Source: Labia minor (Eukaryota > Arthropoda > Insecta > Dermaptera > Spongiphoridae). From it: a stretch of DNA of 64,000 nt. Under the pieces are notes generated by a model that had not been told where the DNA came from, did not search any database, and worked only from the letters and a program-made list of their open reading frames with translations. Below, piece by piece: positions 35,890 to 47,048 of the stretch. Numbering within the stretch: position 1 is the stretch's first letter; the number at the start of each line of letters is the position of its first letter. The DNA lies in contig OY720345.1 in NCBI GenBank assembly GCA_963082975.1, positions 77,469,034-77,533,033 of the forward strand, given 5' to 3'. The translations under genes and the position numbers were made by a program.

Positions 35890-36845
35890 ATTTTTATATA
35901 TATATATATAAATATATATAGGGAGTATACTAGTATATATACCTCCCGTTACTTCCTTTATTTCAATTAGCTTTTTGGCACTTACCCCACTTCTTTTTTT
36001 CCTCAGCATATAATATATACATATATAATGTATATATATCACATTTGCATAATGTTTTAAAAAATTTATTATCACGCAATATATTCTAATTTCATAAATA
36101 TATATATATATATATTATTGAAATATTTCATTTATTATCAGTAAATTAATATGATGTGTGGTTAATGATTATTTTTTAATTCAATTTTAATTCTGTAGTT
36201 TATTGAAATAAGTAATTTATATATAAAAAATAATTAAATTTTGTTGTTTTTGTATTTTGGAGTTTGAAAAATAATTTTTAATTTTAAAATTAAATTAATT
36301 TTTGTAGATCGAAAAAAAAATACAAATTCAATTCTAATTCATTTATTTCAAATTTAATAGAGTGATAAGTCTACTTTCTGGTAGATATGTATATATAAGT
36401 AGTACCTATATATAGTAACAACGTTGACAGATCCATAATATTTTTGAGTAAGATCTACCTTCAATATTCTATGATATTCTAATAATTAATTTATAAGTTA
36501 GAGTGGTTTTGAATTCTGTCTTTACTCAGAACACAAAAACGCACCAATAATTCAGAGGAAGCGCTGATTTGGAGTTGTAAGATAAAAAAAGATTTCTTGT
36601 GTGACATTAGAAACAAATATAGATCCATCCAAATTATATACATTTGAATGTGAAAAATAAGTAAAAAATTATTATAGGAGCAGTGATAATTCGTTAAAAA
36701 AAACAGAAATTGAAAAGTTTGAGGTGTGATAAAATGAAATAAAGGGTGAATATGTATATAGTATATAAAATATTATTTTCTTTAATTAGAATAGAGATTT
36801 ATATTATAATTATTTTAAAATATTATTGTTTATTTAATTTATGAA
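35890..36845. other. AT-rich gene-free stretch
   Basis: TA-rich tracts at 35895-35940 and about 36095-36115. Nothing else recognised. Confidence 0.5.
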
Positions 36846-37138
36846 GGCGCCACTGGGTGAGAGGCCAGCGTCGCTGTCTCACATTCTCGTGGTCGCAGGT
36901 TCAAGTCCCGGGCCTTGCAAGGGAATTTCTCTAGCTGGGGTCTATAGGACAGTCAACCCAGCCTCCGGGATCAACATTGGGAAGTTACTTGATAAAAAGT
37001 AGCGCCTCTGATCAAGAAAATCAAAGTAAAGGTTGATAGGACTCGTTCTACTGATCATAGGACACTTAGTTGATATAACCGACTTGACATTGTCCTTTTG
37101 CGTAGGACGTACAAAAAGTCAGTTGTTGTTTTTTTTTA
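36846..37138 (+). repeat. tRNA-derived SINE, family C copy 2
   Basis: The head GGCGCCACTGGGTGAGAGGC and CAGGTTCAAGTCCCGGGC form a tRNA-like 5' region with a B box. The body ends CAAAAAGTCAGTTGTTG then a T-run. The flanks TTATTTAATTTAT (36832-36844) and TTATTTAATTAT (after 37137) look like a target-site duplication of about 11 bp. Together with the pol III head, this supports retroposition. Confidence 0.9.
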
Positions 37139-38198
37139 TTTAATTATACAAATAATAACCAATATATATATTATACTTATTATATGAGAATATAATTTTA
37201 TTAAACAAAAGCTAACTTTATATAATTATTATAATATAATTCAAAAAGATCAATAAAAATTTTTCTACGTCTTATTCAGAATTTTTCTTTTTTGATGAAC
37301 CCTATTCTTTTTTTTTTATTTAAGAAATAATGAAGAAAAATATTATTTCCTCTAATAAGGATATGATATCATAATACACAAAGAAGTTATCCATTTTTAT
37401 ATTTTCTTTAAGGCCTTTGACAAACTTTTTCACTTTGGTTAGCCAGAATTTATCTTGAATATAATAATAATAAATAATAAATGATAAAAAAAAAAACAGC
37501 GGCTCATTAAGAAGGAAGACGATGAAGAGAAAGGAGAATGCCGATGGATGGCATAAAGAGTGAAGGAAGAGGGAAAAGGCACGAGTGGGATATAATATAT
37601 CCTTAGAAAGCTTAAGTGCTTTTCACGTTGACTATTAGGGATAATCATAACGCAAAGCTTTTATGCTTAAAATATATAGCATCATATTGATTTCTATAAA
37701 CGTTTGACTTCCTGTTGATGTAAAAATTTTTTAACGAAATTCCGGAAAGAAATTAAAATCAGCAACTCAGGGAACAAACCAAAAAAGATAAAAAAAAAAA
37801 TAAAAATAAAAATATCAACACAAAGATAATGAATAAAAATGAGTAAACATTTTTTTTAGTAAATTTTAAAAGATATTAAAATATAAAAATTTGTTGTTTT
37901 TTTTTGATCAGATTGAAAAGCAATAACTATACTTAATATAATACTTAAATTTACTTATAAGATTTATTTTTAAGTGAAATTAAAATACACTCGGATTCAA
38001 AATTAATAATAAATTTTGGAATCGGGGTTTAATATATAAAAAATAATTTTAATTTTTGATATTAAAATGTAATTAAATTATAAATTTAAAAAAATATTAT
38101 TAAATTTTTAATAGAAATATTTTAGTGAAAAAAAATATATTTATTTCCCCCCTTCATATCAATATAAGTAAGAATAGTAATAAATAAATGGTCAAAGA
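37139..38198. other. AT-rich gene-free stretch
   Basis: A modestly less AT-rich patch lies at 37495-37620 with no recognised coding content. Confidence 0.5.
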
Positions 38199-38738
38199 CA
38201 GGGATGTTCGTGCCACAAAATTATATAAAATCTTTTTGAAGTAACTAACATGCCACAAAATTGTCATGATTTTTTTCTCAACCTCTTTTAGCGTTAATAT
38301 ATAGTCTAATCGAATATTTCTGTAAAACTACCGTGTATAAAAGTGTTATAATTTTAAAAATTAAACTTTATACAGAAAAAATAAAATGATTATTAAAAAA
38401 TTTGGAAATTTGAGGTAAAAATATATCTATCCTAAAAATTGTTTATTATTTTTTTTTTTTTATTTTTATTTAAAGAAAATTCTTTAATTGATTTTAGATT
38501 ATAGTGGTGTGAACTCACTCTATTATTTGCAATAAATATCTGAATTTTAGACAAATTCACATTTCGACATTTGTTTTATTATACTAATAATTTTCTTTCT
38601 ATCTCAGATGATATTCAAAAATTTCAGAAATTATTAAGATATCATCACAATGAAAAAAGTTATAATTATTCAAAAAATAATCTTGTCTTTGTGCGTGCCA
38701 TCAAAATGTTCAAACGTGCCATAGGTTCGCCATCCCTG
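38199..38738. mobile_element. Non-autonomous hAT element
   Basis: The ends are CAGGGATG (38199) and CATCCCTG (38731-38738), with inner GTTCGTGCCACAAAA and repeated GTGCCA/TGCCAC subterminal strings (38208, 38249, 38693, 38715). The flanks GTCAAAGA and GCCTAAGA agree at 6 of 8 positions, consistent with an aged 8-bp duplication. The interior is AT-rich and non-coding. Confidence 0.75.
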
Positions 38739-38746
38739 GCCTAAGA

Positions 38747-40290
38747 TATTTGAATTGAATTAATTATATATAATTTTGATATCTTTCGCTTTTTTTATTT
38801 CTAAAATGTTACAACCTTGACCCACTCTATTTTTGGTCCTGCTCAAAGACAAAAATATAATTTGCGACCTATGTAAGTTTATGTCATATACGGTAGATAT
38901 TGGATTTTTAAGAGTCATAAATAACACTTTCATTCTTAAAAAAGCAATAAATAAATTTCAAATTTAGTAAAATCATTATAATCATTTTTGAAATAATAAA
39001 TAGAAATTCATAGTACGGATATTTTCTAAAAGAAAAAAAAGCAAAATGTGCAGCATCGTACACGTGGCGGAAGTGAAACTTCTTACAATCTAGAGAATAA
39101 GATAAATTTTAGTTGAGAGTGTGAGTGAGAGAGAAATAGAGAAAAATAAACCACACTGCCCTCTCCTACAAAGAATATTTCCAAGCACATACAATTAACA
39201 AGTCCACCCTTGCAATTTTCAATTGAATGACTCTCGCCAAGTGTTTTACCTGCTAAATGCTAAGAACGTTAATTTTAAGAGGTTGATTGATACATTGCAA
39301 ATTATGTCGAATCATAAACTTACTATTTCAATTGTAATGTTCACATGTGGAAGTGTGAACGTGACAAACATAACTTACTTATTCTTAATTGTAATGGACA
39401 CATGTGGGAGCTTGACATTATAAGCCTTTCTGGGAAATTGCAAAATGTGTTTATTTTTTTATATAAATAATGATCATGCAAATTACACTAAAAATTAAAA
39501 AATTATTAGCTATAATAAACTATTATTGGCTATAAATTAATTATAATTAATTAAATTAATAAAAATAATTTAAAGATACAACTCGTTGAGAAATGAACTT
39601 ATAATTAACATTTCCTTTAAAACTGTTTAAAACCCCAGAGTGGACGCTGACAATTTGGGTTTTTCCTGGTAAGACTGTCCCCCCCCCTGGTTTTTCCCAA
39701 TAACAAAGTGAAAGAAAATTCCCTTATGTTGCCTCCCCTTCCGACCCCCTAAGAGGGGTTATTTTAAAGGAACAATCGGAAAATAATTTTAAATGAATGA
39801 ATAAATGAAAATTCAAATTTTATATATAGTTTTTTATATATGTTTATTTATTCACAAAAAATTAATTAAATTGTAATTTAAATTCTTATAGTTTTATTAA
39901 ATAAATCATTTTTAGTTATAATTTTATATAAGCATTTTTTAATTGAACCTATTCAATCTTGTCATTCCCTAATCAGCATACGCGGTTTCAATAACCCTTT
40001 TAATTATTCTAAATTCAATCTTTAATTAAATCTAATTTAACACACAACAATTCCGTCTCATTATTGTAATACAAAGTTAGAAATATTAAGTTAATATAAT
40101 TAATATTATTTATTTATTAATACCAATTAATAATATTAATTACTTATAAATAATTCATAATAATAATAAATTGTGATACCAACTTATAGGAATATTAAAA
40201 TAATATAATTATTATTTTACATATATATGAATATAATATAAATATTTTTAATTTTATTTTAAGAATAGATATATATCTAAAAGGCGGTAA
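38747..40290. other. AT-rich stretch with two small oddities
   Basis: A direct repeat of about 30 bp is seen around 39328 and 39388 (AATTGTAATGTTCACATGTG and AATTGTAATGGACACATGTG). A C-run block lies at 39680-39690. No gene recognised. Confidence 0.45.
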
Positions 40291-40299
40291 CTGTGAGGT

Positions 40300-40620
40300 C
40301 ACATACTAATTTTTATTCTTTGACCCAGCAGAGGCTGAGAAATATTATTCCGCGTCAACGTACTAGCGCGCATGCGCGCCGTGGACTTTGGACCTAGCGA
40401 GAGGGTATTAGAACGAAAGACAGCACAAAACGAAGACGCAGATAGCCTCTTTCTCAAGAACGAAAGACCGGACAAAAGAAAGACGCAGATAGCAAGAACG
40501 AAACACCGCACAAAGGAGAGACGGAGATAGAGGCTATCTCATTCTCACTCGTTATATCTATATCTTTTTTCTCTCTTGCGTTACGAATGCGTTACGAAAT
40601 TTCAATTTTTCAATTCACTC
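40300..40620. promoter_or_regulatory. GC-rich island with NRF-1/ewg-type palindrome, possible promoter
   Basis: The island includes the perfect palindrome GCGCGCATGCGCGC at 40366-40379, which contains GCGCATGCGC, the known NRF-1 (insect erect wing) site. It also has a 36-38 bp minisatellite (40410-40530), CpG-rich strings, and paired ATGCGTTACGAA/GCGTTACGAA. This composition would suit a TATA-less promoter. No transcript start or adjacent exon could be assigned. Confidence 0.4.
40410..40530. repeat. Minisatellite of 36-38 bp, three units
   Basis: Units begin AGAACGAAAGACAGCACAAA, AGAACGAAAGACCGGACAAA and AGAACGAAACACCGCACAAA. Each ends GACG(C/G)AGATAG. Units 1 and 2 are separated by CCTCTTTCTC. 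Confidence 0.85.
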
Positions 40621-40729
40621 TCCATTCTCAACCAAATGTCAGGACGCCGCTAAAGAAGTTTCACTTCAAAAACAAAACTAAATGTATAGATTTGTGGAAA
40701 ATGCCCAAAAAAATTAATCGGATGAGGTA

Positions 40730-40898
40730 TGCGTAATTCCTCGTTATACAGTCTCCACCATTCCCCGAAAACCTCATCTTTCTTTGGCCCTTAAATGTTG
40801 CGACCAATCCTATTTTCAAATAGTCTAAATCTACGCTTGTCTCCCAAGGTCATAGACCATGCCTGTTACCCGTATAATAAAGCCAGCAAAATAATTGT
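40730..40898 (-). pseudogene. Non-LTR reverse transcriptase fragment (copy D5)
   Basis: On the minus strand the DNA matches copy D1 over the GCEAWSMT to GEWRRLHNEEL region (for example CATGGTCTATGACCTTGGGA, GGGCCAAAGAAAGATGAGGT, GTATAACGAGGAATTACG). Frames are broken. It ends abruptly against repeat E copy 1 at 40899. Confidence 0.85.
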
Positions 40899-41091
40899 TT
40901 TTACCACGTTTTTCTTAGCTTGCTTTCTTGTTTATCTGTTCGCGTCAAATCTTGCAATCGAAATTTCGACCACTTCCAGTCATCCAATCGCTCTGAAACT
41001 TTTCAGAGTTATGTATTCTGGATGACAATACAATAAAATAACACATTCGTAGCTTGCAAGTGTTTAATTAGAGCATAATTAATGAATATTT
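40899..41091 (+). repeat. Repeat E copy 1
   Basis: A block of about 195 bp, starting TTTTACCACGTTTTTCTTAG and ending GAGCATAATTAATGAATA, recurs nearly identically at 42205. It includes GTCAAATCTTGCAATCGAAA, TTTCGACCACTTCCAGTCAT and the hairpin CTCTGAAACTTTTCAGAG. The class is unknown. Orientation is arbitrary. Confidence 0.85.
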
Positions 41092-42204
41092 GTATTTTGT
41101 TAACTTAAAAAGGAGAAACAATAATAATACAACAAAAGGCCCTTTCCAAAACTTACCTTTCTCAATACATAATACAAAAGAAGAAAACAACAAAAGGGAC
41201 TTTGTCAAAACATTAAAAATAAATAATACAGATGTCCATAGTCCGCTTGTTTAAAAAAATATTCAAGAGTTGATTCTAGTATGTATTAAATATATTCAAT
41301 ATATTAAATATTAAATATATTATTTTTGATCTAAACGAATAGAGAATGGATTTTACATAAAATTTGTAATCATTTCACAAATTAATAATATAATAAATGA
41401 CACATTGTGAATTGACGATAAAAATAAATATATTTCATTAGATCTTATTTTATTATACTAGCAAAAATTGTATAAATATATTTTTAATTTTCTTTCGAAA
41501 TTAATTAAAAAATTTTAAAATATTTTAAATATAAAAAATATTGATACAATATCTAATACAAAAACGAGACGGGATGCAAATATAATACATTAATTAATAA
41601 TAATAATCAAAATATTAAAATCCGTTTAAATAAGAAGTTTGAAAAAATGTTCAGGTCGCTCCCCTCCAACTAAATGACAGTCCTGATCGTATGTTCCATG
41701 CTGCGAATTAAATTTGGATTAAGCATCATAAATTCTAAAATAATAATTAAATAAATTTCAAATAACGATTAGATATTTATTAAATGAATTACTAATAAAT
41801 AATATTCAATCTAATGAAATAAAGAATCTCTATATATTATATACACGGTAAATGTATTAGAAAAAATAAAAAGCCATTTTTTTTTTATGAAGAATTTTGA
41901 TTTTTTTAAATTATAATTTCTGACTTTTGATTGATTACATTTAAAATCATTTTAAAGTTATAATTTCGTCTTTACAAAGAGAGATAAAAAATTAATAAAA
42001 TCAAAATATTGAAAAAATATAATAGGGAGGTAGAAAAAAGGTTCAAACTCCCCTCTTCTTATTTTTACTTAACGGGTCTTCTGATTGGTTGCCTGTTTCG
42101 ACACACCTTTTTTCGACTTAAACGCCACCCTCAATTTCTTTCAGCTATCATTTGCTCTCTGCATCTCACCAAGTCATCATTAGCACTCTTGCTAACTGAG
42201 TGTA
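41092..42204. other. AT-rich stretch between repeat E copies
   Basis: Featureless AT-rich sequence until 42040. There, 165 bp of less AT-rich sequence (42040-42204) leads into repeat E copy 2 and may be part of a larger element. Confidence 0.45.
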
Positions 42205-42412
42205 TTTTACCACGTTTTTCTTAGCTTGCTTTCTTGTTTGTTTGTTTGTTTATTTATCTGTTCGGGTCAAATCTTGCAATCGAAATTTCGACCACTTCCA
42301 GTCATCCAATCGCTCTGAAACTTTTCAGAGTAATGTATTCTGGATGACAATACAATAATACAATAATAATTCGTAGCTTGCAAGTGTTTAATTAGAGCAT
42401 AATTAATGAATA
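42205..42412 (+). repeat. Repeat E copy 2
   Basis: Same sequence as copy 1, with a longer TTTG microsatellite (42236-42251) and an extra CAATA repeat near 42352. Both copies start at the same TTTTACCACG boundary but with unrelated left flanks, so that boundary is a true element end or recombination point. Confidence 0.85.
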
Positions 42413-42771
42413 TAATTTTGTATGGGAAAATCAAAACAAAAAGTGTAAATATTTAAATTTGAAAAAAACCGTTAAAAACCCGTTAAAAGAATAATATAAT
42501 ATGTATAATATTTAAAATGTAAATAAATTTGAAAGAAGGTATATTAATGTTTTGTACTGTAATTTAGAAAACAAAATTTAAATTTATGATGAGTTTTAGG
42601 CAATAAAGAATTAAAATATGACAAATTTAAAAATTTCTCTTTATAATTCAATTTAAATTTATTACTTTCAGGATAATAGTATTTCATGACTATTAAAGTC
42701 AATCAAAAAACTTAAAAGTAGTATAGGTCAAGTGAAATCGATTGCAATATATGAAGACTAAAAAGTAGAAA
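42413..42771. other. AT-rich gene-free stretch
   Basis: No feature recognised. Confidence 0.5.
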
Positions 42772-43626
42772 ATAATACTTTATATAAAAAAAAAACTTTT
42801 TTAAAAAACCACGTTTTTAACGCACTAAAAAGAAGAAAATAATTTTTCTGAAACCCCATAGGTACTGACATTACAAACAAGAGATATGATTTGAAGAAAA
42901 TTTTCTATAACGTAAAACGTGGGGCGCAAATAATAATAAATTTTTTAAATGCAATATAATTTCTTTGATTAATTTATTTCAATATCCATGGATTTATATT
43001 TTAAGTTTTATATTTTTTACCAGACTTTTTGTAAAAGGGAATATTATTAGTAATCCAACAGAATACTTTTATTAATGTAAATTTTTTTTGGAAAATTAAT
43101 TCCTTAATATTAAATAAACATCTTCAATTTACACTTTAGAAATTTTATTAACATAAATATTAAATATTTGCTAGAAGTTTTGCAGTAGCAAAATTTAGTT
43201 TTAGATTTCTTCAAGTTAAATTTCTTATATTATTTACCAGAATATTGTTAGGATGTCATTTTTTATCAGAATTTTTTAAAAGTGAATATTATTAGTAATC
43301 TAAAGGTAATCTTTTCATAAATTAAATTTACCTCTTTTAAAAATTTCGATAAGTTATAAGCTTTACTTTTTGAAGCTAATTAAAATATGAATTCATTTAT
43401 CCTATTAATTTGTACCTAATAACATTTATTTATAAATTTTTATACGATACAGAATATTTTAGCCATAGTTGCGCCCCACGTTTTACGTTATAGAAAATTT
43501 TCTTCAAATCATATCTCTTGTTTGTAATGTCAGTACCTATGGGGTTTCAGAAAAATTATTTTCTTCTTTTTAGTGCGTTAAAAACGTGGTTTTTTAAAAA
43601 AGTTTTTTTTTTATATAAAGTATTAT
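42772..43626. mobile_element. Foldback element with about 155-bp identical inverted arms
   Basis: The left arm 42772 to about 42929 (ATAATACTTTATATAAAAAA ... CGTAAAACGTGGGGCGCAA) recurs in reverse complement at about 43469-43626. I found no mismatch reading both arms. The 540-bp interior is AT-rich and has a diverged direct repeat of about 70 bp around GAATATTATTAGTAATC (43040 and 43283). The right arm abuts a truncated reverse transcriptase fragment. The target-site duplication is not clear. Identical arms imply recent insertion or arm homogenisation. Confidence 0.85.
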
Positions 43627-43639
43627 ATATTCTAATTTC

Positions 43640-44170
43640 GATCCCCCTTGATAATATTGACAAGATAAAACCAGACGTTACGTTACCCGATTGTAACATC
43701 GATTTAAATTCTTCTCGAATATTATCATTCTTCGTGATTAAAGAATTTAAGTATTTAACTTTTTCTACATTTTAAAACTCTACGTTTTGTATGTTAAGAT
43801 TTTGAGCGTTAATACCATTCATCTGTGCTACTAAATATTTTCTCTTAGCCCTATTAATTTCAAGCCTCACCTCTTTTCCAGCGACTTTTAACTTTTCTAC
43901 CCCCTCTTCAACGAGTTTCCTATTATATTTAAAACGTCGTTTAATTTTTTTTGTTTAATTCGATTTCGTTTGATTTTTCTCCAATTTGTCTAATTACATA
44001 CTCCAATACTAAATTACATAGAATTGTTACTAGTGTTTTCCTTGTTTTAATCCATTCCGAATTTCGAAATTTTCTGACAATTGATTCCCGTATCTTACTC
44101 TTCCTTTACTATCTCCAAGACAAATTTCAATCATACATACTAATTTTTTTGAAATTTCCAATAAAATTAA
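43640..44170 (-). pseudogene. Non-LTR reverse transcriptase fragment (copy D6)
   Basis: On the minus strand it matches the family from the GEKSNEIELN region through GLEINRAKRKYLV, VEKVKYLNSLIT and DNIREEFKSMLQSGN, with stops and shifts. It covers sequence upstream of D1's open frame. Its 3' side ends near the foldback element at 43626. Plus-strand frames at 43518-43775 and 43951-44190 are shadows. Confidence 0.8.
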
Positions 44171-44369
44171 AATTTGTAAGAGTTTTCTAATAATAAAGTC
44201 TACGAATATTTAATGAACCGAAATATTGAATTCGCGTTTTTTGTCTAATAATCTGCCTTAATAAAAATATCTGATCAAATAAAAAAATGTAATATACCTA
44301 TATAAATTATATTTATTTAATTTTAAATTAAATTATATTATACATTTAATAAAATGAAACTTTGATGTA

Positions 44370-44836
44370 CGAGGGTTGTCTGAAAAGTTTTCGACCTGAC
44401 CAAGAAAAACGTTGTTTTTCAATTTTTTTTTGCTATATTTTTCCAACATAATCTCCATCAACACTGATACATTTTTCATAACGGTGTTCTAATTAATTTA
44501 ATTAATTAATAAATTATTTAATTAAATTTGATTTAATTTAATTTAAGTCTCGTCAACAGTTATGAATCGACGCAAAAATTCGTTTGGATTACGCCTACAG
44601 CGCCAAATTGTCATTAGAAATGGTTTTTCGAAGCAATTTTTGGTCTAATGTTAGGAAATGCGGCACCCATGTTGCACACAGCTTTCCATATTCATATTGT
44701 TTTGCAAAATATTTCGCACACGTTCAGCTGACATCGTACAGGTCTCAATTATCTTGAATTTTGAAAAATAAAACAAAAAAAAATTGAAAAACATCGTTTT
44801 GCTTGGTCAGGTCGGAAACCTTTCAGACCACCCTCG
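44370..44836 (-). mobile_element. Internally deleted mariner with TA duplication
   Basis: Inverted ends CGAGGGTTGTCTGAAAAGTT and (rc) CGAGGGTGGTCTGAAAGGTT are similar for about 60 bp and are bordered by TA on each side. On the minus strand the interior holds relics of a mariner transposase: SAERVRNILQNNMNMES, then NPNEFLRRFITVDET. A C-terminal CISVDGDYVEK follows. The catalytic centre between them is deleted and replaced by an AT-rich TTAATT tract. Non-autonomous. Confidence 0.9.
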
Positions 44837-44841
44837 TACAA

Positions 44842-45763
44842 TAATTCAGTTTCTTCTATATTCCAAGTTTTTTTTTTGTTTATCTCTTCACTACTCATAT
44901 TTAATTTAAAAAAGAATATTAATTAATTGAAATTATTGTCATAAGATATGACTAATTTTTTTGATAAGAAAAATTGAAGTTATGTTCATTTTAGAACTTA
45001 ATCTATATTTATATGTATTTGTCTAAGCCTGATTAAAATGAAAAATAAAAAATTTATTTATTGAAAAATAGAATTAAATTTCAATTATAATTATTATTAA
45101 CTGAAATAAGCTTTCTAATATTAATATCTTTTTAGAATATCATTAGGAAAACTTTTCCGAATCAGTCCGAATTATCGACAACTCTTCCTTTCTCTTGCAA
45201 CTATTTTATGTCTCCTAAAACATTTCTCTCAAGTCAGGTTTAATGTTATTCCATTCTGTTTTTAGTGTTGATCCTTTGATCATTTGGCTAATCCAGAAAT
45301 TTCGTTTTTGCTAATCTTACTTTCACTCCCACGTGACCTAATCATTGTAATCACTTTGATTTATAATAATTATATGTCTGAAGATATTTAAAGAGCATGT
45401 AATTCCCATTCCTTCTTGTATCTTGATCACAATATCATTCAACATAACCCACTCACAATAAACTTGAAAGAAGTATAAGAAAATATGATATCTATATTAA
45501 TATTTATTGAATTAAAGCCATTTTTTCATAATATACTAAAGGTTATGTTGCAAATTACACTGAAACTATAAGTATCGCTAGTGTATATTAAAGACTTTAC
45601 AAAATATATCATTTAATATATTTCTCATTGCAAAATTGAGACATAAATATAATAAAATCAATTATTTTAAAGAATTTATTAAAAAATAAAATTTAAGATG
45701 TCTAAATATTAAGATATGTGATTAGATATCTGGAATAATGTAGGTATGTATATATATACACAC
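44842..45763. other. AT-rich stretch, possibly more retrotransposon relic
   Basis: At 45150-45360 composition and strings such as CTCAAGTCAGGTTTAATGTT hint at a further minus-strand decayed element, but no motif was secure enough to name. Confidence 0.3.
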
Positions 45764-47048
45764 ACGAAGCTTGTTCAAAAGAAAAGGTGGATTTTGAATT
45801 ATTTCGAAAAGTATTTATTTATTCATCAATATCCATTTTGTGCCCCTTCAAAGTAATTCCCCTCAGATATAATGCACTTGCCACCACTTTTTCCAATCGT
45901 CGAAAAACTTCTGAAACTTCGCTATGGCCATCAGCTCGTTCTTCGATTCCAACATTATTACATCAATTGTGGCAAAACGCTTTCCTTTCATTGGTATCTT
46001 CAGGTTTGGGAATAGGAAAAAGTTGCAGGGAACCAAATCTGGTGAATACGGTGGTTGAGGCATCATTACGGTGTTGTTTTTGACCAAAAAATCACGAAGA
46101 AGCAATGATGTGTGAGCTGGTGCTGGTGTGATGATTTGTTTTTCCACAATTCTCTGATCGTTTGAGCCATATTGCTTCATGCAAACGTTGCATAACTTCC
46201 TTGTATTATTCCTTATTAACAGTACGACCTGTTGGCAAGAACTCATTATGCACCACGCCATTGTAATCGAAAAAAACAATGAGCAAAACCTTCACATTTG
46301 ATCGAACTTGGCATGCTTTTGTCGGTCTTGGCTCTTCATTTCAATTGGGATGATTGGGCCATGATTTCGACGTCATAACCATATATCCACGTTTAGTCAC
46401 CAGTTATGACCTTTTTGAGCAAATTTGGATCGTCGTTGACATAATTCAACAACTCCTGAGCGATACTAAATAGTCGTTCCTTTTGCTCAAAATTTAACAA
46501 TTTTGGAACAAACTTCGCTGCCACACGTTTCATGCCTAAAACATCCGAGAAATCTTGGGATGAGCCATTTGATATGCCAACATCCTCTGCAACTTCCCTA
46601 ATAGTGATTCGACGATTTTCCAAAGCCAATTTCTTCACTGTTTCGATGTTTTCGTTGACGTGGTTACAACTTCAGGACGTTCATCGTCATCAACATATAT
46701 TCTTGGTCTTCTGTAAATCCCTATAACTTATAAACGTTTTTATGATACAAAGTAGACACACCGAATACCACAGTCAACATTTTAAGTGCATTTTGTGGCA
46801 CTTTATTCCATTTTTAACGCAAAATTTAATACAGATTCTTTGAACCATTTTTTTTAATTAAAAAATCGTTGAACACATTAAAACGTTACTAACTTTTTCA
46901 GTTGAAACAAACTACTAATCTAAAATGGCTCATAATGTCAACATAGGAGAAACATATGTGTACTAAAATAATAAAAAAAAAATTCGATAAATGAATGTGC
47001 AAAGCCCGCGAAAATTCAAAATTCACCTTTTCTTTTGAACAGACCCAA
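45764..47048 (-). mobile_element. Full-length decayed mariner element
   Basis: Inverted ends TGTTCAAAAGAAAAGGTGGA (45772) and, on the other strand, TGTTCAAAAGAAAAGGTGAA (to 47042) enclose about 1.28 kb, the usual mariner size. The transposase is on the minus strand and broken. Flanking TA-rich sequence fits TA targeting, but exact edges are uncertain by a few bases. Confidence 0.9.
45863..46848 (-). pseudogene. mariner transposase pseudogene
   Basis: A start-like region at 46848 (VQRICIKFCVK) is followed by frameshifts. At 46638-46393 the second helix-turn-helix (NRRITIREVAEDVGIS) and the linker (LGMKRVAAKFVPKLL) are clear, then LLKKVITGD, where the first catalytic Asp is followed at once by a stop. 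From 46279 the frame gives PAPAHTSLLLRDFL. The second catalytic Asp of the usual HHDNAPAHTS has been lost. The third, in PPYSPDLVPC, is kept. FFLFPNLKIPMKGKRF and the end of the protein follow. Clearly inactive. The lineage differs from the neighbouring 44.4-kb element. Confidence 0.9.

Noticed and set aside
36846..36925. Possible functional tRNA gene
   Set aside because: Has a good B box and tRNA-like start but no cloverleaf I could complete, and it is repeated with an attached body and target duplications, so it is a SINE head.
45787..46083. 98-codon plus-strand frame
   Set aside because: Antisense shadow of the mariner transposase pseudogene on the minus strand.
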